The translations under genes and the position numbers were made by a program. A DNA stretch of 62,793 bases from Colwellia echini (GTDB taxonomy: Bacteria > Pseudomonadota > Gammaproteobacteria > Enterobacterales > Alteromonadaceae): assembly GCF_002843355.2 (NCBI RefSeq), contig NZ_PJAI02000021.1, positions 1-62,793 on the forward strand, in the 5' to 3' direction. Below are positions 28,651 through 37,721 of the stretch, piece after piece. The notes beneath the pieces are model-generated. The model saw nothing but the letters and a program-made list of their open reading frames with translations. It did no database searches and was not told the DNA's origin. Each line of letters opens with the position of its first letter. Within the stretch, counting starts at the first letter, position 1.

Positions 28651-31038
28651 ATGATACAACGCCATTTAATACAGACTATTATTGCCGTCATTTTATATCT
28701 TGTTACGGCTTTGGCCGCTATTTATCTAATTAACCCGCAATCTATTGTTAATTTTGTTGGCCCGTCAGCAGCCTTGATGAGTGGTTTGTTACTGCTTTGG
28801 GGAGTTACGCCTTTTATTGCAGTTGTAGTGGCAAGCCCATTATTGGCTATTAGTATTCGTTATTATTTTAACTTAGACGCTAATGTCGCGGTAATGACTA
28901 TTGCTGTACTAGCCATAACACTGCAAGGGGTTTGGGTTAGACATCTCGCATATCGCTTTATTCATTATAAAAAGTGGATAACATCAAGAAAACATTTGTT
29001 TTTCTTTTTATTGCGTATTGGCCCAATTGGTAGCTTAGTTTCTGCTAGTGCGGTTTTAGTGATTGCTATGCTCGATAATCAAGTGATGCAAGGTAGCTTT
29101 TTTTATACTTTTATTAACACCTGGTCTGCGAGTATGTTAATTGCGGTATTTTTTATTCCGTTATTATTAATGGTAAAAAATACGGAAGAATTTACTTTTA
29201 CTAAACGTTTATTTGTTGGGGTTACCTCTATTTTTGGTGGCGTAATTATTTTTGTTTTGCTGAAAACATCGCAATTTGAGCAACAATACTTCAGACAAAC
29301 GCTATTTCAACAGTCTTCAGCTGAAGTTAAACGCTTGATACTTGCTGAAATCGAAACGGTTGAAAACAAAATTAATAGTACAGGCGCATTTTTTAAAGCC
29401 AGCGAACATGTCAAATTAGATGAATTTATTCTATTTAGTGACAGTATTTTTAAACAAAACTCATCTGTAAGAGCTTTAGAGTGGGCGCCTATTGTTACCT
29501 TTACCCAAAGAGCTGCGTTTGAACAAAAAAACACTGACTTGTTTGGAGCTGATTTTAAAATTACAGAGCGCTTAGCTAATGGGCAAATAGGGATAGCAGA
29601 GCCGCGTAACCAATATGCGCCACTGCATTATATATACCCTGAAAAGGGTAACCAGGTGGTGTTAGGTTTGGATGTATTTAGTAATCCTCAGCATATACTA
29701 AATATGCAAAATGTTATAGATAGCGGTGAGCTTGTTGCGAGTGCACCAATAACCCTAGTACAAGATAAATTAGCTAGTCCAGGTATGCTCTTTAGCAAAG
29801 CAATATTTTTACCGTCAAGTCATGGTAAATCAAGTTATGCAAAACAGAATGAAGGAAGGGCCAGTAAAAGCACAGCCCAGAAAAATTTATCTCTATTAAG
29901 CGATAATACTTTATTGGGCTTTGTAGTTGCTGTAGTTCAATTTGATGCATTTTTTGAACGTTTAACGAAAGATAAGTCACTCGACGTTAACTTGTTGATT
30001 CAAGACGTTTCTAATAGCGCAAAACCTATTACTTTATTCGGCCACACTTTTCCTACCACCAATAGAAATGTAGACACTAAAACCATTTCATTCTTTTCTC
30101 GGCATTGGCAAATTAATATCGGCGAAAAGCAGCCTTGGTTTAGTCAAAGTCAAAGTTGGCAAGCATGGGCTGTACTTGTTGGCGGAACTATAGGCGCGGT
30201 ATTATTTCAGATGTTAGTGTTAATGATGGCTGCCTACTCACGTGAATTGGGACTACAAGTTGACATTAAAACCAGAGCGCTTATTTTAGCAAGAGAAAGA
30301 TCGGAACAAAAAAGCTCTGCTAAAACACACTTCTTGCAAACATTAAATACTGAATTTAGGGTGCCTTTGTTAGCCTTAAAGTCCTCAGTTGAGCAGTTAA
30401 AGAAAAAAGGTATTAATAACAAAGATGTTAACGGCATAAGTCATGCGGGCAGTAATATAGCAATGTTACTCGACACCATGATGGATTTATCTAATATTGA
30501 ATCTGGAAAAATAACACCAAAATCAGACTGTTTTGACTTTTATGGTTTTTTACAACGTATTGAATCGGTGATTAAAGCCAGTAACCATTATGAGAATAAG
30601 TCTACTTATTTCCTCATTGATGAAAGCGTACCTCATTATATAAATAGTGATGAATTATATATTCAAAAATTACTCCATGCTTTAATTGAAAGTGCACATC
30701 ATGTACTTGCAACCGATATGTTACGGTTATCAATTAAACTACATAAACAGAAAAACCAAGAAAGATCGGCCAGTTTGTTTTTTACTGTCTCTTCATTGCA
30801 CCCTGCAACGGATGGTTTAAACAAAGAACTCTTTAATAAAGAAAAGAATAAACAACTGACTACAGATAGTACATCGTTAGCCATGGCTATTAAATACAGC
30901 CAATTATTACGTGGAGATACTAATTTAGGAGTATTAAGCTCGGGCGCAGGAGTGCTAAACAGCTCAATTCAAATCACAATATCTTCTAACGAAGAGCAGG
31001 AAATACAACAAAGCTTGACCTTTGATTTATTGAAATAA
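28651..31038 (+). CDS. MASE1/CHASE membrane sensor with degenerate histidine-kinase core
   Basis: A 795-aa protein. Residues 1-205 form about eight membrane segments of MASE1 type. Residues ~210-500 form an extracytoplasmic CHASE domain (RALEWAPIV and VLGLDVFSNP are characteristic), closed by a membrane segment at about 503-528. A short coiled coil and a kinase-like region end the protein. The DHp motif is FLQTLNTEFRVPL, so Thr567 stands where the phospho-accepting His should be. The N box reads ALIESAHH and the G boxes are lost. It is therefore probably a non-phosphorylating sensor or scaffold. It is convergent with the regulator/sensor pair of the urea region. Confidence 0.82.
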   Translation: MIQRHLIQTIIAVILYLVTALAAIYLINPQSIVNFVGPSAALMSGLLLLWGVTPFIAVVVASPLLAISIRYYFNLDANVAVMTIAVLAITLQGVWVRHLAYRFIHYKKWITSRKHLFFFLLRIGPIGSLVSASAVLVIAMLDNQVMQGSFFYTFINTWSASMLIAVFFIPLLLMVKNTEEFTFTKRLFVGVTSIFGGVIIFVLLKTSQFEQQYFRQTLFQQSSAEVKRLILAEIETVENKINSTGAFFKASEHVKLDEFILFSDSIFKQNSSVRALEWAPIVTFTQRAAFEQKNTDLFGADFKITERLANGQIGIAEPRNQYAPLHYIYPEKGNQVVLGLDVFSNPQHILNMQNVIDSGELVASAPITLVQDKLASPGMLFSKAIFLPSSHGKSSYAKQNEGRASKSTAQKNLSLLSDNTLLGFVVAVVQFDAFFERLTKDKSLDVNLLIQDVSNSAKPITLFGHTFPTTNRNVDTKTISFFSRHWQINIGEKQPWFSQSQSWQAWAVLVGGTIGAVLFQMLVLMMAAYSRELGLQVDIKTRALILARERSEQKSSAKTHFLQTLNTEFRVPLLALKSSVEQLKKKGINNKDVNGISHAGSNIAMLLDTMMDLSNIESGKITPKSDCFDFYGFLQRIESVIKASNHYENKSTYFLIDESVPHYINSDELYIQKLLHALIESAHHVLATDMLRLSIKLHKQKNQERSASLFFTVSSLHPATDGLNKELFNKEKNKQLTTDSTSLAMAIKYSQLLRGDTNLGVLSSGAGVLNSSIQITISSNEEQEIQQSLTFDLLK

Positions 31039-31079
31039 TAACTTTATTTAGTCAATAGCAGTATTTTTATATTAAATAA

Positions 31080-31271
31080 CCTGAGTTCGGGATAAGCAAA
31101 ATGCTACAACAGCCTTAATTACCCGTATTACTTCGTTATGAAAGCTCCCAATAACCCGTTATTGGCTTCGCTTTCCTGCCTTGTACTACGAATAATTAAA
31201 ACTATTGTAGAGGTAAACTTCTAAGTGATTGATATTATTATTCTACTCACTTTCATTATCCCGAACTCAGG
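31080..31271. mobile_element. MITE with 16-bp terminal inverted repeats and 8-bp target duplication
   Basis: Perfect inverted ends CCTGAGTTCGGGATAA (31080-31095) and TTATCCCGAACTCAGG (31256-31271) enclose 160 bases without a gene. Both sides are flanked by the direct repeat TTAAATAA (31072-31079 and 31272-31279), the signature of a transposition event. A transposase in trans is required, and none is in the window. Confidence 0.9.
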
Positions 31272-31511
31272 TTAAATAACAAAGTCTTTTGAAATAACTT
31301 GTAAACAAAAGCAGAATGGTTTAACGTCCCAATGCCTGTTCATAAATAGTACAAACTAATAATAAAAAACAGGTTATGTTTTAATTAAGTTTTTCATACC
31401 AAATGATTTAATATTTCAATTGGTATAACTATTTTATTAAGTTAATGAGATAGTTAAATTAAAACTGAAGTGAAAACATATGTGTAGGCGTCATTAGGTA
31501 TTAGATAAAAT

Positions 31512-31649
31512 ATGAAAAATTCATCCTCGCAAGGACTTAAATTAACTACCGTGATATTTGCAGTAATTATTATGGCAGTGAGCGCAATGTTGAGTGGTAA
31601 CTCAGTTGCGGAAAACATGGATGTAGAAATTACGCAATCGGAAGAATAG
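31512..31649 (+). CDS. Small membrane or exported peptide, 45 aa
   Basis: The open frame reads MKNSSSQGLKLTTVIFAVII, then MAVSAMLSGNSVAE and an acidic tail. One hydrophobic segment could be a signal peptide (cleavage near SVA) or a membrane anchor. A stable hairpin-plus-T-run terminator follows at 31700-31760, which suggests that transcription does end there. The ribosome-binding site is weak and I know no homologue. Confidence 0.4.
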   Translation: MKNSSSQGLKLTTVIFAVIIMAVSAMLSGNSVAENMDVEITQSEE

Positions 31650-31699
31650 CGAATAATAAAAAGAGTTAAACTGCTGTTTATTTTATTGCGAAGAAAAGT

Positions 31700-31760
31700 A
31701 AAGCCCTTGTTCTGAACTTATGGTTAATTTATTAACTTAGCTCAGTACTAGGGCTTTTTT
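31700..31760 (+). terminator. Long imperfect stem-loop terminator
   Basis: AAGCCCTTGTTCTGAACTTA pairs imperfectly with CTTAGCTCAGTACTAGGGCTT over more than 20 bases and ends in TTTTTT. It separates the small peptide gene from the convergent response regulator and may act in both directions. Confidence 0.75.
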
Positions 31761-31783
31761 ATTCGAATCGTGTTCAGAGTATT

Positions 31784-32674
31784 TTATTCTGTTTCTAAAA
31801 TTCTAATTGAAATAGCCGCTGCAGAAGTACGGTTTTCAACGCCAAGTTTTTTATAAATTTGTTCAAGGTGTTTATTTACTGTTCTTGGGCTCATGGTTAA
31901 TATTTGTGATATTTCCCAACTTGTTTTACCGTAAGACACCCAGTAAAGCACTTCTGATTCGCGTTTTGTTACGGGTAAAGCTTGCTGTAAATCACTAGGC
32001 GATTTATCTTGCTTAGTTTTTACTATACTTAATAAATGCATATCTTCTTGTTGGCGCTCGTAGTAAATAGTAACGGTTTCACTAAACAATTTTATTACTA
32101 AGTTTTGTTGGTGCTCATTAGATAACCATTGTTCAATTACTTCTGCAAGTGTTGCCCAAGGACTCGTATCCTTGGTTGATATTTGATCTATAAATTCATG
32201 AACATAAGGGGTGGCCCAAGATAACCGACCTTGCTTATTCACACAAAAAACATTTTTACCTGCATGATCCAAGGCATTTTGTGCGCTTAATGCTTGCTTT
32301 GCTGTTTGCACATGTCTTTTAATTCGAGCGATAACTTCATCTGGCGATATCGGTTTAGTCACGTAATCAACGCCGCCAGCTTCAAAGCCTTTTACTACAT
32401 CTTCAATATCAGTTAGCCCAGTCATAAAAATAATAGGTGTATTAGGCAATAATACTTTCAGTCGCTTACAGGTTTCAAAACCATCCATTTCAGGCATTAC
32501 CGCATCTAATAAAATTACATCCGGTTCAACTTTGTCAATAATAGCTAAAGCCTGCAGCCCGTTTAAGGCTACTAAAGCAGTAAAACCCTGGGTATTTAAA
32601 GCGACATTCAACATACCTAATGATTCTGGTGAGTCATCAACTACCAATACAACATCGCTAATTTTATTCTTCAT
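31784..32674 (-). CDS. Response regulator, receiver plus LuxR-type HTH
   Basis: A 296-aa cytosolic DNA-binding regulator. The receiver spans about 8-122, with acidic pair DD at 13-14, phospho-acceptor Asp in VILLDAVMPEMDG and the Lys in YVTKPIS. A middle PAS-like region (about 140-215) follows. The C-terminal GerE/LuxR helix-turn-helix is at about 230-296 (LTKRESEVLYWVSYGKTSWEIS-type; here VTKRESEVLYWVSYGK). It overlaps the end of the permease-fused hybrid kinase gene by 11 bases and is very likely its output. The likely targets are the porin, urt and ure genes immediately upstream and divergent. Confidence 0.9.
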   Translation of the reverse strand: MKNKISDVVLVVDDSPESLGMLNVALNTQGFTALVALNGLQALAIIDKVEPDVILLDAVMPEMDGFETCKRLKVLLPNTPIIFMTGLTDIEDVVKGFEAGGVDYVTKPISPDEVIARIKRHVQTAKQALSAQNALDHAGKNVFCVNKQGRLSWATPYVHEFIDQISTKDTSPWATLAEVIEQWLSNEHQQNLVIKLFSETVTIYYERQQEDMHLLSIVKTKQDKSPSDLQQALPVTKRESEVLYWVSYGKTSWEISQILTMSPRTVNKHLEQIYKKLGVENRTSAAAISIRILETE

Positions 32675-35600
32675 GGTTTAACTCATTTAAATACTGAATA
32701 ATGGCAGGGAAATTACACAACTCAAGGTACTCAGTTAATTGAGAATCTATTTCGGCAGGTAAATAATAGTGTTCTTTTAGCTCACAAAACTTATCTTTAA
32801 AACCAGATAAATAACCAATTTCAGCCAAGGCCATTAAGGCTTCGAATTCGCCAGCTTTTGCTAACGGCTTACTCGCATTGTTTAATTGTTTTAATTTACT
32901 ATTTCGTTGAATATTTTGATATTGCCAGTTTAATTCAAGCAAACCACCAATTTTCCCTAATAAGGTATCAAAGTTTAACGGTTTAGCAATGTAATCGTTA
33001 TGATAACCTTCAGCTTGCAGATTAAATTCGGCATCACGAGCATTAGCTGAAACCATAATAACCGGCATTAAATATAACTTTTCTCGTAATAATTGTACCA
33101 TTTGCCAACCATCCATTTTTGGCATACGCACATCAAGCAAAATAAGATCTATATCGTTATCTTCAAGTATTACAAATCCTTGCTCAGCATCCGCGGCACT
33201 AAATAGGGTGAAACCAAGTGGAGATAATAAATCGTGCATCAAGTGGCGTTGATTTTCGTCATCATCTATTATTAATATATTTTGCTTATTACCATCATAA
33301 CCAATAGCTTTAGTTTTGGCGTATTCTGGTTGGCTTTGCTCACGATGAACAGACAGTAACATTAAGCGAAATTTAAATATAGAGCCTTGACCTAAGGTAC
33401 TTGATAGAGTTATTTCTCCGCCCATTAATTCAGCTAAAGAGCGTGAAATAGTGAGCCCTAAACCAGTACCGCCAATTGCTTGGGTATGAGTATTTCTTAT
33501 TTGCTCGAATGGTTTGAAAATAAGCTCTTGGTTTTCTAACGAAATACCTGTACCTGTATCGCTAATGCTAAAATGGGCGACTTGACTGCGGTAATTCATC
33601 TCAAAGGTAATAGAGCCTTTTTCAGTATATTTAATGGCGTTAGAAATTAAGTTAATTAATATTTGTCGTAAACGCTGTTTATCGCAGGCAACGTATTCGG
33701 GCACCGAGCCCTTGGCTACATAGTGAAATTTAAGGCCTTTCTGGTTAGCTTGCATTTGAAACATATCAACGAGTTGCTGTAATACTGCTTTGAAATTAAA
33801 TTCATCGCGTTGTAAAGTGACTCGACCAGCTTCAATTTTAGATATTTCCAACAAACCTTCAATTAAATCGGCTAAATGTTCACCATTTCGTTTTACTATA
33901 CCTAATCGCTCTCGTTGTTGTGTTGGCAACTCTTGATCTTGACTTAGTAATTGTGCATAACCTAATAACACGTTTAGTGGGGTTCGCAGTTCGTGACTTA
34001 AGCCAGCAAGATAACGACTTTTGGCGTTATTGGCAGCTTCGGCAATTTCTTTGGCTTCTTTTAACGCCAGAGCTGTTTTTTCATGAGCCGTAAATTCATC
34101 TTCAAGAGCTCTCGTTTGCGAACGTAACTCACGCATTGCCAGCACATTACTACTTCGGGCTAGGGTAAATAGCCAACTGACTACACCAATAATAATGACC
34201 AATACAAAAAATATTTTAATTAAGGTATTTGCAAAAACCGCTCGGATCACATGGTTCTCCATGGGTAATTGAATATAGATAAGAAAAATTATACTGGCAC
34301 CAATTAAGCTAAGGCCAAGGGTTAATGCGATAAAGTGCATTAAGGGTGTGGAGAATTTTCGTAAAGTCGTTTCACTAAAAAAGGTTTTGAAAAAGTCATA
34401 TGACTGTTTTGATAAAGTGGCTTTAGTTCGACATTGATCGCCACAGCGTACATCTAAACTACAACATAAAGAGCAAATAGCTTTGCCATAAGCAGGGCAG
34501 AAGGTCATATCTTCTTTATCGAAACTATTCTCACAAATATGACATTGCGTTATTTTAGTTATTTCAGCTCTGTTCTCATCGATTAAGTAATATTTTCCTT
34601 TTGTTAACCAACCTATTAATGGCACGGTAATAAAAGGTAAACCGCAAGCAATAAAGGATGCTAGGGCTTTAACGGTTTCACCATACCAACCAAAATGAGC
34701 CGTAAAACCGACAACTGAAGCAATAAACATTGAGCCGACACCAACGGGGTTAATATCGTATAAATGCGAACGTTTAAACTCAATATGTTTAGGGCTAATA
34801 CCTAAAGGTTTATTAATGATTAAATCAGCGACAACTGAGCTGAGCCAAGCTAAAACCAGCACTGAATAAACCGACAACATACTTTCAATGGTTTGATAAA
34901 TGCCTAATTCCATCAATAGTAAGGCGATGGCAACATTAAACACCATCCATACCACACGACCAGGATGATTATGTGTTACTCGAGAGAAAAAATTAGACCA
35001 AGCTAATGAGCCAGCATAAGCGTTGGCAACATTAATTTTTAGTTGCGATACAACTACGAATGTACAAGCAACTATTACGACTATATCTGAGTTCTCAAAT
35101 ACGTAACTAAAGGCCATTTGGTACATATGCGCGGGATCATCAGCTAAGTCAGCGGAAATCCCTTGTTGTAAAGCAAGATAAGCTAAAAAGGAGCCGAGTA
35201 ATAATTTTAATGCCCCAAATATTATCCAGCCTGGGCCTGCAGCAATAAGCGCCGCCCACCAACGCCATGCTTTTTTTTGAGGTTTTTCGGGCAGAAAGCG
35301 TAAAAAGTCAACTTGCTCGCCAATTTGCGCAACTAAGCAAAGTAATACAGCCGATGCAGCGCCAAACAATAAAATATTAAATGAGCCGCCACTTACTCCG
35401 GCATCACCGTTAAAGTCTACCCAACCTTGTAACTGAGTGCTTTCATGAGTAAACACGAAATAAAGCGGTAAGCATTGCAAGAAAATCCATAAGGGCTGGG
35501 TCCACACCTGAAAACGACTGATGTAGGCAATACCATGAGTCACTAAAGGAATAACAACAACAGCACTTACGATATAACCAATACTGAGCGGTAAACCGAA

Positions 35601-36032
35601 TAGTATTTTTAAAGCCATCGACATAATGGCCGCTTCGAGTGCAAAAAATATAAAGGTAAAGGAAGCATAAATGAGTGATGCTATGGTTGATCCTATATAG
35701 CCAAACCCTGCGCCTCGGCTGAGTAAATCTATATCAACCCCATACTTTGCTGCGTAGTAACTGATAGGTAAGCCGGTAATAAACACAACAACTATTATCG
35801 CTAAAATCGCCCATACAGAGTTGGTGAAACCATAGTTAAGCGTTATAGCGCCGCCAATTGCTTCTAATACTAAGAAAGACACAATGCCCAATGCGGTTGC
35901 GGCAATTCTGCTCAGTGACCAATGTCTGGCGCGTCTTGCGGTAAAGCGTAGGGCAAAATCTTCCATCATCTCGTTTGCAACAAGCTTATTGTAGATTCTT
36001 CTTTTGGGTAATATTTTTTGATTAGCTTGCAT
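32664..36032 (-). CDS. NCS1-permease-fused hybrid histidine kinase (putative urea/nucleobase sensor)
   Basis: An 1122-aa fusion. Residues ~40-480 are a 12-segment transporter resembling the purine/cytosine permease (NCS1) family. Residues 497-534 hold eight Cys (C497, C500, C512, C520, C523, C524, C530, C534), a probable zinc-binding double finger. Two more membrane segments lie at ~565-620, then a coiled coil. The DHp His680 is in LAGLSHELRTPLN. The ATPase domain has NLISNAIKYT, DTGTGI and GGTGLGLTIS. A receiver (ILLDVRMPKMDG) and a short helical tail follow. It probably senses substrate by transport or binding and signals to the overlapping LuxR-type regulator. Confidence 0.9.
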   Translation of the reverse strand: MQANQKILPKRRIYNKLVANEMMEDFALRFTARRARHWSLSRIAATALGIVSFLVLEAIGGAITLNYGFTNSVWAILAIIVVVFITGLPISYYAAKYGVDIDLLSRGAGFGYIGSTIASLIYASFTFIFFALEAAIMSMALKILFGLPLSIGYIVSAVVVIPLVTHGIAYISRFQVWTQPLWIFLQCLPLYFVFTHESTQLQGWVDFNGDAGVSGGSFNILLFGAASAVLLCLVAQIGEQVDFLRFLPEKPQKKAWRWWAALIAAGPGWIIFGALKLLLGSFLAYLALQQGISADLADDPAHMYQMAFSYVFENSDIVVIVACTFVVVSQLKINVANAYAGSLAWSNFFSRVTHNHPGRVVWMVFNVAIALLLMELGIYQTIESMLSVYSVLVLAWLSSVVADLIINKPLGISPKHIEFKRSHLYDINPVGVGSMFIASVVGFTAHFGWYGETVKALASFIACGLPFITVPLIGWLTKGKYYLIDENRAEITKITQCHICENSFDKEDMTFCPAYGKAICSLCCSLDVRCGDQCRTKATLSKQSYDFFKTFFSETTLRKFSTPLMHFIALTLGLSLIGASIIFLIYIQLPMENHVIRAVFANTLIKIFFVLVIIIGVVSWLFTLARSSNVLAMRELRSQTRALEDEFTAHEKTALALKEAKEIAEAANNAKSRYLAGLSHELRTPLNVLLGYAQLLSQDQELPTQQRERLGIVKRNGEHLADLIEGLLEISKIEAGRVTLQRDEFNFKAVLQQLVDMFQMQANQKGLKFHYVAKGSVPEYVACDKQRLRQILINLISNAIKYTEKGSITFEMNYRSQVAHFSISDTGTGISLENQELIFKPFEQIRNTHTQAIGGTGLGLTISRSLAELMGGEITLSSTLGQGSIFKFRLMLLSVHREQSQPEYAKTKAIGYDGNKQNILIIDDDENQRHLMHDLLSPLGFTLFSAADAEQGFVILEDNDIDLILLDVRMPKMDGWQMVQLLREKLYLMPVIMVSANARDAEFNLQAEGYHNDYIAKPLNFDTLLGKIGGLLELNWQYQNIQRNSKLKQLNNASKPLAKAGEFEALMALAEIGYLSGFKDKFCELKEHYYLPAEIDSQLTEYLELCNFPAIIQYLNELNHEE

Positions 36033-36464
36033 AGAAAGTAATTTTACTTCGAAGAAAAGGTAGTTTGGGCTTAGTAACTTGAATTGATTAAAAAATAACT
36101 TCGACTCGTTAGCAACTTGATTCGTTAGTAAGTTTATTAGTTGTTTAAATCAATCATAGTCGACTTTCAATCTACAGCAGTAATACGAATATGTACAAGG
36201 GCAATTTATATATTAAGGTGAATTGGCTACGCCCCTTAAATTTATAATTTTTACAGCTAATATCACTTCGCGCCGTATTTTACAGGAAAATTGATAAACT
36301 TATATGCGTACTTTTACGTAGTCCGTTGCGCGCTTTTGCGAATACCGAACCTTGACAGCAATCGACATAATAGACCCAGTTCTAAATAGTCCCTTGTGTG
36401 TCGAGTTATCAATTAAAAAGGTAACCAAGCGCAATTTAAACAACTTAAACAACGGAAGCGCAAT
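36033..36464. other. Divergent control region between sensor operon and urea porin
   Basis: A 432-base spacer with no ORF worth calling. It should hold promoters for both directions. I see TTGACA at 36352-36357 but no well-spaced -10, and a TACGTA core at 36315-36320 inside a TAC-rich stretch that might be an activator site. No sigma-54 GG-N10-GC element was found. An activator-dependent promoter for the porin/urt operon is therefore likely. Confidence 0.5.
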
Positions 36465-37586
36465 ATGAAATTATTTACCAAATTAACGCCAATAGCCGCC
36501 ACCTTACTACTTTCATTTGGCAGTATTTCAACAGCCAATGCTGGTGCAAAGTTAGTCATCAGTGACGATTCATACATTAATGTTGGCGCAGGTATTCGTA
36601 CCTCGTTTACCGCCCAAGAAGACGCTTCACCAAACGGTGAAAGCTATAGCAGTGACTTTGCTTTAAACAACAGCCGAATTTATATTTCAGGCCAGTTAAT
36701 GGAAGACTTTAAGTTTACTTTTAACACGGAAGAAATTTGGGGCGAGTACGGTGTTTTAGACGCAGTTATCCAATATGAACCATCAAAAGAGTTTAATGTT
36801 TGGGTGGGGCGTATGTTAACTCCTGGCGATCGTATTGAAATGAATGGACCATTCTATTCATTAACATGGAACCAATACACAGTACCTTTATACCCATCAG
36901 ACGCTGGCGCTAATAACGAAGCGGGTGCTTACGGCCGTGATGAAGGTGTAACGGTTTGGGGTACTTTAGGTAAATTTCAATATGCGGTTGGTGCTTTTGA
37001 TGGCTATAACGGCGCATCAAATGCAGATGACAGTTTATTATATGCCGGTCGTTTGGCTTACAGCTTTTTAGGTATGGAAAATAACCCTGCTTATTACACT
37101 AGCTCAACTTACTACGGCAAAGCCGGCGATATTTTCACTGTTGGCTTATCATTTCAAACCCAAGCTGAAGCTTACGGTACTGTAGGTGATGCTAGTACTT
37201 TTACTGGTGTGGCTTTAGATGTTTTATCTGAAACAGTACTTGATGGTGGCAGTGTTATTACCGTTGAAGCTGAATATAAAACCTTTGACTGTGATTGTGC
37301 AACCGGTGATTTACCACTATTTGATGGTGATTCTTACTTTATTACTGGCGCTTATATGTTCGCTAACAAAGTAGGCATGGGGCTTGTACAACCTTACTTA
37401 CGCTTCACTAGTAATGAACCTACTGATGGTGAATCAAGTGACTTATCTGAAATAGGTGTTAACTATGTTATTGACGGTCATAACCTGCTTGTGAACGCCA
37501 ACATAACTAATGGAGATGCAAACGCTTCAGGACAACAAGGTCCGGATAATACAACCTTTACCCTTGGCTTCCAATTCCAAATTTAA
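36465..37586 (+). CDS. Outer-membrane porin, phosphate-selective porin-like; urea-operon associated
   Basis: A signal peptide (LTPIAATLLLSFGSISTANA) ends near residue 27. The remaining ~345 residues have beta-barrel character (FALNNSRIYISGQLMEDFKF, FNVWVGRMLTPGDR) and end in FTLGFQFQI. The RIYISG...FNVW..RM pattern is reminiscent of the OprO/OprP-like porin family. It lies 135 bases upstream of urtA in the same direction, separated by a strong hairpin, so it probably admits urea or short amides through the outer membrane. The selectivity is an inference. Confidence 0.82.
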   Translation: MKLFTKLTPIAATLLLSFGSISTANAGAKLVISDDSYINVGAGIRTSFTAQEDASPNGESYSSDFALNNSRIYISGQLMEDFKFTFNTEEIWGEYGVLDAVIQYEPSKEFNVWVGRMLTPGDRIEMNGPFYSLTWNQYTVPLYPSDAGANNEAGAYGRDEGVTVWGTLGKFQYAVGAFDGYNGASNADDSLLYAGRLAYSFLGMENNPAYYTSSTYYGKAGDIFTVGLSFQTQAEAYGTVGDASTFTGVALDVLSETVLDGGSVITVEAEYKTFDCDCATGDLPLFDGDSYFITGAYMFANKVGMGLVQPYLRFTSNEPTDGESSDLSEIGVNYVIDGHNLLVNANITNGDANASGQQGPDNTTFTLGFQFQI

Positions 37587-37611
37587 CTTAGTTTAACTAA
37601 TCAATACTCAT

Positions 37612-37656
37612 TTAGTCAGGGCTTACTTAGGGGGCAACTAAATAAGCCCTGACTAA
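37612..37656 (+). other. Long intercistronic hairpin between porin and urtA
   Basis: The perfect arms TTAGTCAGGGCTTA / TAAGCCCTGACTAA (14 bp) have a 17-base loop, 25 bases after the porin stop. No T-run follows, so read-through is possible. It may protect the abundant porin mRNA or attenuate transcription into urtA. Confidence 0.75.
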
Positions 37657-37721
37657 GGGGTAAATTGTTTATCACTTTATATTCAAAATAGATGTTCACC
37701 ATTAAAAAACAGGATTAACAC

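Noticed and set aside
36180..36460. Sigma-54/NtrC promoter for the urea genes
   Set aside because: I looked for GG-N10-GC elements upstream of the porin and urtA because nitrogen genes often use sigma-54, and found none with a convincing match.
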